Below are positions 17,399 to 26,207 of a DNA stretch of 62,615 nucleotides, one piece after another; position 1 is the stretch's first letter, and each line of letters starts with the position of its first letter. Made by a program: the position numbers and the translations under genes. Source of the DNA: CAZTZL01 sp964617625 (lineage in GTDB: Bacteria; Zhuqueibacterota; QNDG01; DSAB01); contig CAZTZL010000008.1 in assembly GCA_964617625.1 (NCBI GenBank), forward strand, positions 1 to 62,615, in the 5' to 3' direction. The notes under the pieces are model-generated. The model worked only from the letters and a program-made list of their open reading frames with translations, searched no databases and was not told the origin of the DNA.

Positions 17399-18811
17399 AT
17401 GATACAAATGAGTCAAAGATTAGCGCTTCAACAGAAGCAGAGTCCCCAGCAGGTGCTTCTTTCCACACTTCTTCAACTGCCGGTGCTTCGTCTCGAACAG
17501 CGTATTAAACAGGAGCTGGAGATGAATCCGCTTCTTGAAATTGAAACGGAGTTGACTGAAGAAATGGAGCAGGAGGAAACTGCTGAGGCGGAACAGGAAG
17601 AAAAGGAACTGGACGAGGAAGAAAAGGAATTAGGCGAAGAAGAAATTGACTGGGATGCGATCATCAACGATGAAGACAATTATGAAATCAAACAGCCCAG
17701 AGAACATCCCGAAGAAGAAATTAACCGGCCGGACCCGGCTCCGGTAACTTTAATGGATCACCTTCTTGAACAGCTTCGTCTGGCACTGCTGACCAAAGAA
17801 GAAGCAGAAATTGGTGATTATATTTTATGGTGCCTCGATGATGATGGCTATCTGTCAGTGGATGTAGAATCCATTGCAGAAAATCTTGAGAAAAGTACTG
17901 AAATCGTTGAGAAAGTGCTTAAAGTGATTCAGAAATTCGATCCATCGGGAATTGCAGCAAGAAATCTGCAGGAGTGTCTGCTCATTCAGCTTCATGAGAA
18001 AGAACCCAAGGACAAAAACGCCATTCAAATGGTTGTTGAATGTTTTGAAGACTTTACAAACAGGCGCTACGAAAAAATTGCCAAAAAAATGGATATCTCT
18101 CTTGAAGAAGTCAAACGCATTATGGATATGGTTTCCCGTCTCAATCCCAAACCGGGGGAGCGTTATATATCCGAAGCGGAGAATTATATTATCCCCGATG
18201 TAATCGTAACACGTGTGGATGATGAACTGGTTGTTACACTGAACGACTGGAATATCCCGCGGCTTCGGATCAGCGAATCTTATCGCCAACTGTTAAAGGA
18301 AAAAGGCAAGGTCAGTAAAGAAACCAAGAATTATATCCGTCAAAGGCTCGAATCGGCACGCTGGCTCATCAATTCGATTTACCAGCGGCGGACCACAATT
18401 CAACGGGTCATGGAGACCATTTTAAAACATCAAAAGGATTTTTTTGAAAAAGGCAAGGAATATTTAAAACCAATGGTTTTAAAGGATATCGCCGAGGATG
18501 TAAATCTTGATATTTCCACGGTGAGCCGCGTCACGAGCGGAAAATATGTTCAGACCGAATTTGGTGTGTTCGAACTCAAATACTTTTTCAGTGAGCGGCT
18601 TGAAACGGTGGATGGCGATGAGGTATCCAATCGATTAATAAAAAGCAGGATCAAGGAGATTATCGAAAAAGAAAATACTAAAAAACCTTTTAATGATCAG
18701 GTGATTTCCGAAATGCTTCGGGAGCATGGATTTCTGGTTGCAAGAAGAACAGTAGCGAAATATCGGGAACAGATGATGATTCCGGTCGCCCGTTTAAGGC
18801 GTCAAATATAA
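17399..18811 (+). CDS. rpoN: RNA polymerase sigma-54 factor
   Basis: The protein has 470 residues from ATG 17399 (GAGGG eight bases before; the TTG at 17393 is too close to it). Region I is the Gln/Leu-rich start QMSQRLALQQKQSPQQ that contacts activators. A very acidic region II follows (about 50-110), then the core-binding domain. The DNA-binding part has DISTVSRVTSGKYVQTEFG (HTH) and the RpoN box ARRTVAKYREQ. Sigma-54 needs AAA+ activators, none of which is in this window. The lptB-rpoN order is widely conserved in Gram-negative bacteria. I saw no clear -24/-12 (TGGCAC-N5-TTGCW) promoter here. Confidence 0.96.
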   Translation: MIQMSQRLALQQKQSPQQVLLSTLLQLPVLRLEQRIKQELEMNPLLEIETELTEEMEQEETAEAEQEEKELDEEEKELGEEEIDWDAIINDEDNYEIKQPREHPEEEINRPDPAPVTLMDHLLEQLRLALLTKEEAEIGDYILWCLDDDGYLSVDVESIAENLEKSTEIVEKVLKVIQKFDPSGIAARNLQECLLIQLHEKEPKDKNAIQMVVECFEDFTNRRYEKIAKKMDISLEEVKRIMDMVSRLNPKPGERYISEAENYIIPDVIVTRVDDELVVTLNDWNIPRLRISESYRQLLKEKGKVSKETKNYIRQRLESARWLINSIYQRRTTIQRVMETILKHQKDFFEKGKEYLKPMVLKDIAEDVNLDISTVSRVTSGKYVQTEFGVFELKYFFSERLETVDGDEVSNRLIKSRIKEIIEKENTKKPFNDQVISEMLREHGFLVARRTVAKYREQMMIPVARLRRQI

Positions 18812-18828
18812 TAATTGAGGAGGTAAAA

Positions 18829-19824
18829 ATGTCACCGTTAGATCGGACCATTAATATTGGAGGCGAAAAGATAAAGATTCCTGGATCTTTGAATAGAAAT
18901 GTATTAGGCGGGATAGGAATTTTGGTCGTCGCTATTATTTTAATCGCAGGTTCGATTTTTCAGATCGAACCTGAAGAGATGGGAGTGATTCTCCGATTCG
19001 GGAAATTTGTTCGGACAGAAGGTCCCGGACTCCATTTTAAAATTCCTTTGGGAATCGAAAAGTTAACCAAGGTCCCGGTTCAACGGCAGCTTAAAATGGA
19101 GTTTGGTTTTCGGACGACTGCGCCGGGAATTCGGACCCAGTATCGAACTACACCCGAATCTGTTAAGGAAGCGATTATGTTGACAGGAGATCTTAATGTG
19201 GCTGTGGTTGAATGGATTGTTCAGTACAAAATCAAAGATCCCTACAAATATCTTTTCAAAGTAAGAGATGCGGCCAGTACGTTTCGGTACATGAACGAAG
19301 CCGTTGTCAGAAGAGTGGTTGGGGATAATTCGGTGGATGAAGTCATTACCGTCGGGAGGGCACGGATAGCAATGGAAGCGAAAGAAGAGCTTCAGAGCCT
19401 CTGCGATCTTTACGAAATCGGGATCGAGGTGAATCAACTTATTTTTCAGGATGTTAATCCTCCGGATCCGGTCAAACCGGCATTTAACGAAGTTAACGAA
19501 TCGCTCCAGGAGAAAGAGAGAAAAATCAACGAAGCCTGGTCGGAATATAACCAGGTCGTTCCCAGGGCAGAAGGTGAGGCTGAACAGACGATTAGAGGAG
19601 CGGAAGGATACGCGATGGAGAGGGTGAACAATGCGAAGGGGGATGCCAACCGGTTCATGGCTGTTTATAAGGAGTACCGGCGGGCCCCCGAAGTCACACG
19701 AAAAAGATTGTATTTAGAAGCGGTTCAAGAAATCCTTCCTAAAATGAAAAGTAAAATTATTTTAGATGAGCGCGAGAGTAATGTTCTCCCGCTGTTGAAC
19801 CTGGGAGAGGAGGCACAAAAATGA
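18829..19824 (+). CDS. hflK: FtsH-protease modulator HflK (SPFH domain)
   Basis: The protein has 331 residues. One membrane segment (about 26-46, GIGILVVAIILIAGSIF) precedes an SPFH/band-7 domain with EPEEMGVILRFGKFVRTEGPGLHFKIP, which is HflK-like. A long charged coiled coil follows (about 215-290, rich in Glu, Ala and Arg). HflK and HflC form a membrane cage around FtsH in the inner membrane. GAGGAGG precedes the ATG. Its stop overlaps the hflC start (ATGA), and the pair sits in front of the HslVU protease genes, a quality-control grouping. Confidence 0.9.
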   Translation: MSPLDRTINIGGEKIKIPGSLNRNVLGGIGILVVAIILIAGSIFQIEPEEMGVILRFGKFVRTEGPGLHFKIPLGIEKLTKVPVQRQLKMEFGFRTTAPGIRTQYRTTPESVKEAIMLTGDLNVAVVEWIVQYKIKDPYKYLFKVRDAASTFRYMNEAVVRRVVGDNSVDEVITVGRARIAMEAKEELQSLCDLYEIGIEVNQLIFQDVNPPDPVKPAFNEVNESLQEKERKINEAWSEYNQVVPRAEGEAEQTIRGAEGYAMERVNNAKGDANRFMAVYKEYRRAPEVTRKRLYLEAVQEILPKMKSKIILDERESNVLPLLNLGEEAQK

Positions 19825-20759
19825 AGCGGCCAATTATTGTTTTAATCGGTATAGTAGTGTTTGTTCTTTTTTTGATTGTTATTGATGCTCTTTACATCGT
19901 TTCGGAAACCAATCAGGTCATTATTACACAATTTGGCGAACCTATGGGGGGAGCAGTTACTTCTCCGGGTTTACATATCAAAGTTCCGGTTATTCAAAAG
20001 GCAAATTATTTTGACAAGAGATGGCTGGAGTGGGACGGGGATGCAAACCAGATTCCAACAAAAGATAAAAAATATATATGGATCGATACTTATGCGCGAT
20101 GGAGGATTAGCGATCCACTTATATTCTTCCAGAGAGTGCGAGATGAAAGAGGAGCCCAGTCGCGGGTTGATGATATCGTCGATGGAGAAACGAGAAATGC
20201 TATCGCAAATTTTGACCTTATTGAGATTGTCCGCTCTTCAAACCGTGAATTTGAGGTTACTGAAGAAATGGCAATCCTCGATGTTGCAAGCATAATTCCG
20301 AAGATTGAAACCGGAAGAAATAAAATTGCACAGATCATTTTAAATAAAGCTTCTGAGATAACCCCGGAATTTGGAGTTGAGCTCATGGATGTGAAAATTA
20401 AAAGAATTAATTATGTGGATGAAGTTCAGCGGAAAGTTTTTGACCGTATGATTGCCGAAAGGCAGCGGATTGCATCGAAGTATCGCTCAGAAGGAGACGG
20501 AAAGAGCGCAGAAATACGGGGTCAAAAAGAGCGGGAGCTGAAAAAGATTCAATCGGAAGCCTACCGGAAGGCTCAGGAGGTTAAGGGGAAAGCGGACGCG
20601 GAAGCGACTTTTATCTATGCCCAGGCTTATAACCTTGATCCGGATTTTTATGCATTTACGAAAACGTTGGAAACCTATCGGGCCACTATGGATACGAACA
20701 CAACAATGGTATTAACCACCGATTCCGATTATCTTAAATATTTTAAAAAGGTTAAATAA
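19821..20759 (+). CDS. hflC: FtsH-protease modulator HflC (SPFH domain)
   Basis: The protein has 312 residues. The N-terminal membrane segment (about 5-25) leads into SETNQVIITQFGEPMGGAVTSPGLHIKVP, the HflC form of the SPFH start, then DKRWLEWDGDANQIPTKDKKYIWIDTYARW. The C-terminal half has SKYRSEGDGKSAEIRGQKERELKKIQ, the conserved Ala/Glu/Lys coiled coil. The start overlaps the hflK stop (ATGA), and the hslV ATG begins at the base after its TAA. It partners HflK. Confidence 0.92.
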   Translation: MKRPIIVLIGIVVFVLFLIVIDALYIVSETNQVIITQFGEPMGGAVTSPGLHIKVPVIQKANYFDKRWLEWDGDANQIPTKDKKYIWIDTYARWRISDPLIFFQRVRDERGAQSRVDDIVDGETRNAIANFDLIEIVRSSNREFEVTEEMAILDVASIIPKIETGRNKIAQIILNKASEITPEFGVELMDVKIKRINYVDEVQRKVFDRMIAERQRIASKYRSEGDGKSAEIRGQKERELKKIQSEAYRKAQEVKGKADAEATFIYAQAYNLDPDFYAFTKTLETYRATMDTNTTMVLTTDSDYLKYFKKVK

Positions 20760-21314
20760 ATGAATGCAATCGATCAACCTTTACAATTTCGAGCGACAAC
20801 CATTTTAGGTGTCAAAAAGGGCAGCAAGGTAGCGATGGGAGGAGACGGCCAGGTCACGCTGGGTGATACCGTCATGAAAGAGAAAGCACGAAAAATCCGG
20901 AAAATCTATAATGATACCATTCTGACGGGTTTTGCGGGTGCGGCAGCGGATGCGTTTACGCTTTTCGATAAATTTGAAAAGTCATTGGAGCAATACCACG
21001 GGAATCTTTCCCGTTCGGCGGTCGAACTTGCCAAGGAATGGCGAACGGACAAGTATCTCAGGCGTTTGGAAGCTTTGCTTGCCGTAGCCGATAAAAAAAC
21101 CATATTGATTATTGCGGGGACGGGTGAAATCATCGAACCTGATGACAATATTGTCGCGATCGGTTCCGGTGGGCCGTATGCATTGGCTGCAGCACGCGCC
21201 CTGCTGGAACATACACAGCTTGACCCGGTTCATGTCGTCAAAGAAGCATTGGGGATTGCTTCGAGAATTTGTATCTATACGAACGACCGAATTATGGTTG
21301 AGGAGCTTTCATGA
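20760..21314 (+). CDS. hslV: ATP-dependent protease peptidase subunit HslV
   Basis: The protein has 184 residues. HslV forms the double-ring threonine peptidase core that works with HslU in the cytoplasm. The conserved body is ATTILGVKKGSKVAMGGDGQVTLGDTVMK, then FAGAAADAFTLFDKFE, ELAKEWRTDKYLRRLEALLAVAD and AIGSGGPYALAAARALLEHT. The catalytic Thr, exposed as residue 1 after Met removal in E. coli, here falls at position 13, behind MNAIDQPLQFRA, so a propeptide must be cleaved. No in-frame start codon lies closer to the Thr. It is adjacent to hflC and overlaps hslU (ATGA). Confidence 0.96.
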   Translation: MNAIDQPLQFRATTILGVKKGSKVAMGGDGQVTLGDTVMKEKARKIRKIYNDTILTGFAGAAADAFTLFDKFEKSLEQYHGNLSRSAVELAKEWRTDKYLRRLEALLAVADKKTILIIAGTGEIIEPDDNIVAIGSGGPYALAAARALLEHTQLDPVHVVKEALGIASRICIYTNDRIMVEELS

Positions 21315-22741
21315 CGATAAAGGATCAAAAATCACCTCAAGATAAAAAGATGATGACCAATCAGTTGACGCCGCGTGAAATCGTTGCTGCATTAAACAAA
21401 TACATCATTGGGCAGGACAAGGCGAAGAAAATGGTGGCCATTGCATTGAGGAACCGCTGGCGGAGACGGCAGGTTGAAGATGATTTGCGCGAAGAGATCA
21501 TGCCGAACAATATTATATTGATCGGTCCTACAGGTGTGGGAAAAACAGAAATCGCCCGAAGGCTGGCGCGTCTTGCCGAAGCGCCGTTCATCAAAGTGGA
21601 AGCTTCCAAGTTCACGGAAGTGGGTTATGTCGGAAGAGATGTGGAATCTATTATTCGGGATCTGACAGATCTTTCCGTTTCCATGGTCAAAACAGAATGG
21701 ACGGAACGGGTTCAAAAAGCTGCAAAGGAATTGGCGGATGAAAGGCTTTTGGACTTGCTCTTGCCGAAAGTAAAAACAAATAGAAAACCCAGGATCGAGG
21801 CTCCACGCGAAGATGCAGATGATATGGAAACGCCTTTCATGGAAACTATTGAGGAGAGACAGCAGCGCACACGTGAAAAACTCAGAAAACAGCTCAGTGA
21901 TGGAAAACTGGAAGACCGAATTGTCGAACTGGATGTGACATCGGATTCGTATCCCATGCTTCAGATTTTTTCACCGGTCGGCATGGAAGAGATGGGATTG
22001 AACATTCACGATCTTTTCGGCGGTATGATGCCTCAGAAGCGAAGGAAGCGGAAAATGGTCGTTGCCGAAGCGAGACAGATTCTCATTGCCGAGGAAATTC
22101 AGAAACTCATTGACATGGAAAAGGTAGTAAAGGAGGCCATCCGCAGGGTCGAAGAATCGGGAATCGTCTTTCTCGATGAGATTGATAAAATTGCCGGGGC
22201 CGAGGAAAGTGCGGGTATCGATGTTTCCCGGGAAGGCGTACAGCGGGATATTTTACCTGTGGTGGAAGGAACAAATGTAGTCACAAAGTACGGGATGGTT
22301 AAAACGGATCATATCCTGTTTATCGCTTCGGGGGCGTTTCATGTTTCCAAGCCTTCCGATTTGATTCCCGAATTGCAGGGCCGTTTTCCAATCCGTGTCG
22401 AACTGGAAAGCCTGACTACAAAGGATTTTGTCAAGATATTAACCGAACCGGAAAACGCACTGATTAAACAGTATACGGCTCTTTTAAAAACAGAAAATGT
22501 GGATATCAGCTTTTCACCCGGAGCGATTCGTGAAATTGCCCGAACAGCCACAGATGTGAATGACCGGGCGGAAAATATCGGAGCCCGCCGCCTGCATACC
22601 ATTATGAGCACACTATTGGAAGATGTGCTCTTTAAGATCCCGGATAAGACAATCCGAACGGTACAAATTGCTGCAGAGGATGTCCGAAATCGGCTAAAAG
22701 AAATCATTGAAGATGAAGATTTGACAAAATATATATTATGA
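21311..22741 (+). CDS. hslU: ATP-dependent protease ATPase subunit HslU
   Basis: The protein has 476 residues. HslU is the AAA+ unfoldase that feeds HslV. Motifs are LTPREIVAALNKYIIGQDKAK, LIGPTGVGKTEIARRLA (Walker A), EVGYVGRDVESIIRDL (pore-loop region), SGIVFLDEIDKIAG (Walker B), GRFPIRVELESL and GARRLHTIMSTLLED (sensor 2). A highly charged I-domain runs about 130-230. ATG 21311 overlaps the hslV stop and has GAGGAG before it; starting at ATG 21350 or 21353 would give the length seen in E. coli (~460). The C-terminus ends in IL after Lys-Tyr, as expected for docking into HslV. Confidence 0.96.
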   Translation: MTIKDQKSPQDKKMMTNQLTPREIVAALNKYIIGQDKAKKMVAIALRNRWRRRQVEDDLREEIMPNNIILIGPTGVGKTEIARRLARLAEAPFIKVEASKFTEVGYVGRDVESIIRDLTDLSVSMVKTEWTERVQKAAKELADERLLDLLLPKVKTNRKPRIEAPREDADDMETPFMETIEERQQRTREKLRKQLSDGKLEDRIVELDVTSDSYPMLQIFSPVGMEEMGLNIHDLFGGMMPQKRRKRKMVVAEARQILIAEEIQKLIDMEKVVKEAIRRVEESGIVFLDEIDKIAGAEESAGIDVSREGVQRDILPVVEGTNVVTKYGMVKTDHILFIASGAFHVSKPSDLIPELQGRFPIRVELESLTTKDFVKILTEPENALIKQYTALLKTENVDISFSPGAIREIARTATDVNDRAENIGARRLHTIMSTLLEDVLFKIPDKTIRTVQIAAEDVRNRLKEIIEDEDLTKYIL

Positions 22742-22751
22742 GGGAGGAGGA

Positions 22752-23663
22752 ATGAAAAGGGACTTTCTATCCATCGCAGATTTAACAACAGCAGAAATAC
22801 AAGATTTGTTTCAATTAGCGCGGAAATTAAAAAAGAAACAAAAAAAGGGAAGTGTATTCCATCCGCTCAAGGGACAGACGCTGGCTATGATTTTTCAAAA
22901 ACCTTCGGCGAGAACGAGGATTTCTTTCGAAGTCGGCATGATTCAACTGGGAGGCCATGCCATTTATTTGACGCCTGCTGATATCGGCATGGGGAAAAGG
23001 GAATCTGTGGCCGATGTGGCCAGAGTGATGTCGCGATACTGTGACGGGATCATGGCAAGGGTTTTTGCGCATGACATCCTCATTGAACTGGCCAAATATG
23101 CGTCGGTTCCTGTGATCAATGGATTGTCCGATTTGTTTCATCCGTGCCAGGTTCTGGGTGATCTATTAACCATACAGGAGCATCTTGGAAAGACAGAAGG
23201 GATAAAAGTGGTTTTTGTCGGTGACGGCAACAACGTGGCCAATTCCTGGATTAATGCGGCTTCCCGGTTGAAGTTCTCGTTTTACCTTGCCTGTCCGAAA
23301 GGGTACGATCCGGATGAAAAGATTCTAAAGGATGGTCAGAAAGCGGGTATGGGTGAAATTGTTGCGCTGCGCGATCCAACAGAAGCTGTCCGGAATGCAG
23401 ATATCATCTATACGGATGTCTGGGCCAGTATGGGGCAGGAAAAGGAAGCCGGAAAAAGAAAGAAAGCATTTAAAAATTATCAGGTGAACGAAAAACTGGT
23501 GTCTGCTGCCAAGCCCAACGTCAAAGTGATGCACTGTCTGCCGGCCCATCGCGGAGAAGAAATCTCCGACGGCGTTATGGAAGGCCCCCATTCGATTGTG
23601 TTCGATGAAGCGGAGAACCGGCTCCATATTCAAAAAGCGATTATGGTGCAATTGATGTCTTAG
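22752..23663 (+). CDS. argF: Ornithine carbamoyltransferase
   Basis: The protein has 303 residues, the usual length. It makes citrulline from ornithine and carbamoyl phosphate. Motifs are FQKPSARTRISFEVG (carbamoyl phosphate site; STRTR in most enzymes, SARTR here), HPCQVLGDLLTIQE, VFVGDGNNVANSW, YTDVWASMGQE and the ornithine loop MHCLPAHRGEEI. A strong GGGAGGAGG Shine-Dalgarno lies at 22742-22750. It is the last gene of the housekeeping run, only 10 bases past hslU, and no other arg genes are near. SARTR is a conservative change; aspartate carbamoyltransferase is unlikely because HCLP is present. Confidence 0.94.
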   Translation: MKRDFLSIADLTTAEIQDLFQLARKLKKKQKKGSVFHPLKGQTLAMIFQKPSARTRISFEVGMIQLGGHAIYLTPADIGMGKRESVADVARVMSRYCDGIMARVFAHDILIELAKYASVPVINGLSDLFHPCQVLGDLLTIQEHLGKTEGIKVVFVGDGNNVANSWINAASRLKFSFYLACPKGYDPDEKILKDGQKAGMGEIVALRDPTEAVRNADIIYTDVWASMGQEKEAGKRKKAFKNYQVNEKLVSAAKPNVKVMHCLPAHRGEEISDGVMEGPHSIVFDEAENRLHIQKAIMVQLMS

Positions 23664-23710
23664 TTCATAACTTGTACTTCATTCAATTAAATAGAATTAC
23701 AAAAAGATAA

Positions 23711-25048
23711 ATGATACAAAGCAATACACGCGGAGATATTTCAAAAAAACACGTCTTTTCTATTTTTCTTTTATATGCTATTGTCCAAATCGTTCTTGTT
23801 TGTTTCATTCGAGTGCCTTTCAGTAGCGATTCATTAAGATATTACCAACTCGCACAGGAGTGTGTCCACAGGGGATGTTTATATCCTTCCGGTCACAACC
23901 TCTATAACTCGTATATCACGGCTCCGATTTTTATTAATTATACAGCTTTGATTTTAAGTATTTACAATTGCCCTATAACCGTTCTGATATCGAATATTTG
24001 TCTAAACCTGTTACAGCTCTATTTGCTGTACAGGATCGCTTGTACACTTTTCCCCGGGGAAAAAATATATGTTGTTTTAATTGTAATTCTGTATACGTTA
24101 TATTTAACCAATCTTGGTGCTATATTCTTTAATCTTACTGAATTCATGTTTAATATTTTTATGCTTGGGAGTCTGTATTTTTATTACCACAAGAAAATAA
24201 TTCATTTTATATTGAGCGGAATGTTTCTTGCTCTTGCAATCAACGTACGTCCAATGGGATTTGCGTTGTTATTAAGCTATTTGATAGTACATCTCCTGTG
24301 GTTTATCCATAAGAAAAAAATTGGCATCAAGATTTTTGCTATTTTGGGAAGTTTTCTATTTTTTGTTCTTTTGATAGGATTTGTGATCAAACTCCAGTAT
24401 GGTCAGTTCTTATTTTATTCTGACACCGGCTCAGTGAATTTACTGATAGGGGCCAACGATAAAGCTACTGGTGCTTATAGTGATCGGGTTTTTAAAAAAG
24501 GAGAAATTGGTTATTTATCAGACGACTCAGAATTCACGCATTTAGAAAAGGGACGATTTTGGAGAAATCAAGCAGCTCAATGGATCAAGGCACATCCTTT
24601 TCAATGGATAATGCTGTTTCCAAAGAAACTGGCATATACATTCTTATTGGATGATTGGTCCATTCCGGCTTTATTAAATACCAATCAATGGAATTTGTAT
24701 ACTATTGGGAAAATGGTATTTAAAGAAAATAGGATTGAGGACGTGTATAGGGGAGAAAAGTTATCTTTTATAATTCTATTTGTAGTGTTATATATTGTAC
24801 ATCATATCTATTATTTTATTCTTCTTTTTTTAATGGTCTTTCAATTTTATTTTTATCGAAGGAGACAAATGAATTACTATCTTGATCTTTTTAAAGAAAT
24901 ATATTGGTTTTCGTTTTTCGCCATTGGAATTATTTTATTAACTGTTGGTAGTGCACGATACAAGTATCCGATTGTAATTTTAATGTTACCGACACTGACT
25001 CCGATGGTGGCAGAGTTATTGAAATCAAAATTTTCTTTTAGTAAATAA
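23711..25048 (+). CDS. Polytopic membrane protein, GT-C/ArnT-like glycosyltransferase family
   Basis: The protein has 445 residues with about ten hydrophobic segments over its whole length. An acidic and polar first loop (VPFSSDSLRYYQLAQE) after the first helix and YNSYITAPIF fit GT-C glycosyltransferases or dolichyl-phosphate-mannose-type proteins, which use lipid-linked sugars on the outer face of the inner membrane. LGSLYFYYHKK, INVRPMGFALLLSYL and a C-terminal VGSARYKYPIVILMLPTLT also fit this group. The gene is visibly richer in A and T than its left-hand neighbours, with many TTT, ATT and TTA codons, so it may be acquired. It opens the polysaccharide locus. The family is likely; the substrate is unknown. 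Confidence 0.72.
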   Translation: MIQSNTRGDISKKHVFSIFLLYAIVQIVLVCFIRVPFSSDSLRYYQLAQECVHRGCLYPSGHNLYNSYITAPIFINYTALILSIYNCPITVLISNICLNLLQLYLLYRIACTLFPGEKIYVVLIVILYTLYLTNLGAIFFNLTEFMFNIFMLGSLYFYYHKKIIHFILSGMFLALAINVRPMGFALLLSYLIVHLLWFIHKKKIGIKIFAILGSFLFFVLLIGFVIKLQYGQFLFYSDTGSVNLLIGANDKATGAYSDRVFKKGEIGYLSDDSEFTHLEKGRFWRNQAAQWIKAHPFQWIMLFPKKLAYTFLLDDWSIPALLNTNQWNLYTIGKMVFKENRIEDVYRGEKLSFIILFVVLYIVHHIYYFILLFLMVFQFYFYRRRQMNYYLDLFKEIYWFSFFAIGIILLTVGSARYKYPIVILMLPTLTPMVAELLKSKFSFSK

Positions 25049-25199
25049 TGTGTATATGATCTGTATATATATCTGGGATGATAAGAGATCCGTGCTTATG
25101 TAATAGAAGTGTTATATTCTATCCTTTTTAATCAAACAGGGAATCGTTTTTATATCCCCAAAGACAATTAGGTTGAAATTATTGGCAACAGGAACTCAT

Positions 25200-26207
25200 A
25201 TGGAAACATTGAAAGTTCGCAAAAGGCTAAGGGTGTTTTTGTTTTCTACGTTTAACACTCCTTTTATTGAAAAAGACTATCAAATTCTAAAAAAATATTT
25301 TAATGTCAAGCGTTTAACGACAAGTGGATTGAAAGCCGTTTTTCTTATTTTCTGGAGTGTTCTTTTTTGCGATGTGGTGTTTTGTTGGTTTGGTTCGGTT
25401 TACAGTGGTATTGCAGTATTATTGGCCAGAATTTTCCGAAAGCGATCCATTATCGTGCTTGGTGGTGTGGATGTTAGCGTATTACCGGAAGTCAATTATG
25501 GAATCTGGCTGAATCCATGGAAATCACAGCTATTAACTTACACTTTTCCATTGGCCAATTTAATTTTGGTTGTTGCACCTTCGTTTAAAGAAAAGGCCAA
25601 ACGTCTGGCAAATTATTCTGGTAAAAACATTCGATATTTGCCTTTTGGATTTGATTCCAGTTTCTGGGAGCGAGGATTTCAAAAGAAGAAAATCGTTTTA
25701 ACCGTTGCTCATTGTGATACCGTTCTTCGTTTGAAAATAAAAGGCATCGATTATCTATTCCAGACAGCGAAAAAGATGTCAGAAGTTTCTTTCTATTTGA
25801 TCGGAGTCGAGAAAGCGTTTCTAGAAAAATCAGGATTTGTTTTACCAGAGAATGTCACACTGCTACCTAAAATGACCCAGACGGAATTGCGCGGTTATTA
25901 TCAGCGCGCCACTGTTTTTTGCCAGCCGAGCCGTTCCGAAGGACTTCCCAATACACTGTGTGAGGCGATGGCGTGCGGCTGTATTCCGGTGGGTACGGAT
26001 GTGGGTGGCATTCCGACAGCGATCGGAGATACGGGATTGATTGTTCCTTTGGGTGACGTGGAGGCTCTTGCCAATGCTTTGAAGCGCGCATTAAAAATGA
26101 ATCCCTCACAGGGACATCGGGCTCGTCAGCGTATTATTACTGAATTTTCCCTTCAACGCAGAATGGATGGGTTGAGGAAAGCGGTTTTGGGAATCGCATG
26201 CGACTAA
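25200..26207 (+). CDS. Glycosyltransferase family 4
   Basis: From ATG 25200 the protein has 335 residues; AGGAA six bases before supports this over TTG 25173. The GT-B fold is seen from an N-terminal Rossmann half (RVFLFSTFNTPFIEKDY), LGGVDVS, VAPSFKEKAK and NIRYLPFGFD. The C-terminal donor-binding half has VFCQPSRSEGLPNTLCEAMACG, the E-x7-E motif of retaining GT4 enzymes, then GTDVGGIPTAIGDTG. It transfers a sugar from a nucleotide donor, probably to a lipid-linked oligosaccharide at the cytoplasmic face. Its 3' end overlaps the flippase start by 10 bases. Sugar specificity is unknown. Confidence 0.88.
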   Translation: METLKVRKRLRVFLFSTFNTPFIEKDYQILKKYFNVKRLTTSGLKAVFLIFWSVLFCDVVFCWFGSVYSGIAVLLARIFRKRSIIVLGGVDVSVLPEVNYGIWLNPWKSQLLTYTFPLANLILVVAPSFKEKAKRLANYSGKNIRYLPFGFDSSFWERGFQKKKIVLTVAHCDTVLRLKIKGIDYLFQTAKKMSEVSFYLIGVEKAFLEKSGFVLPENVTLLPKMTQTELRGYYQRATVFCQPSRSEGLPNTLCEAMACGCIPVGTDVGGIPTAIGDTGLIVPLGDVEALANALKRALKMNPSQGHRARQRIITEFSLQRRMDGLRKAVLGIACD

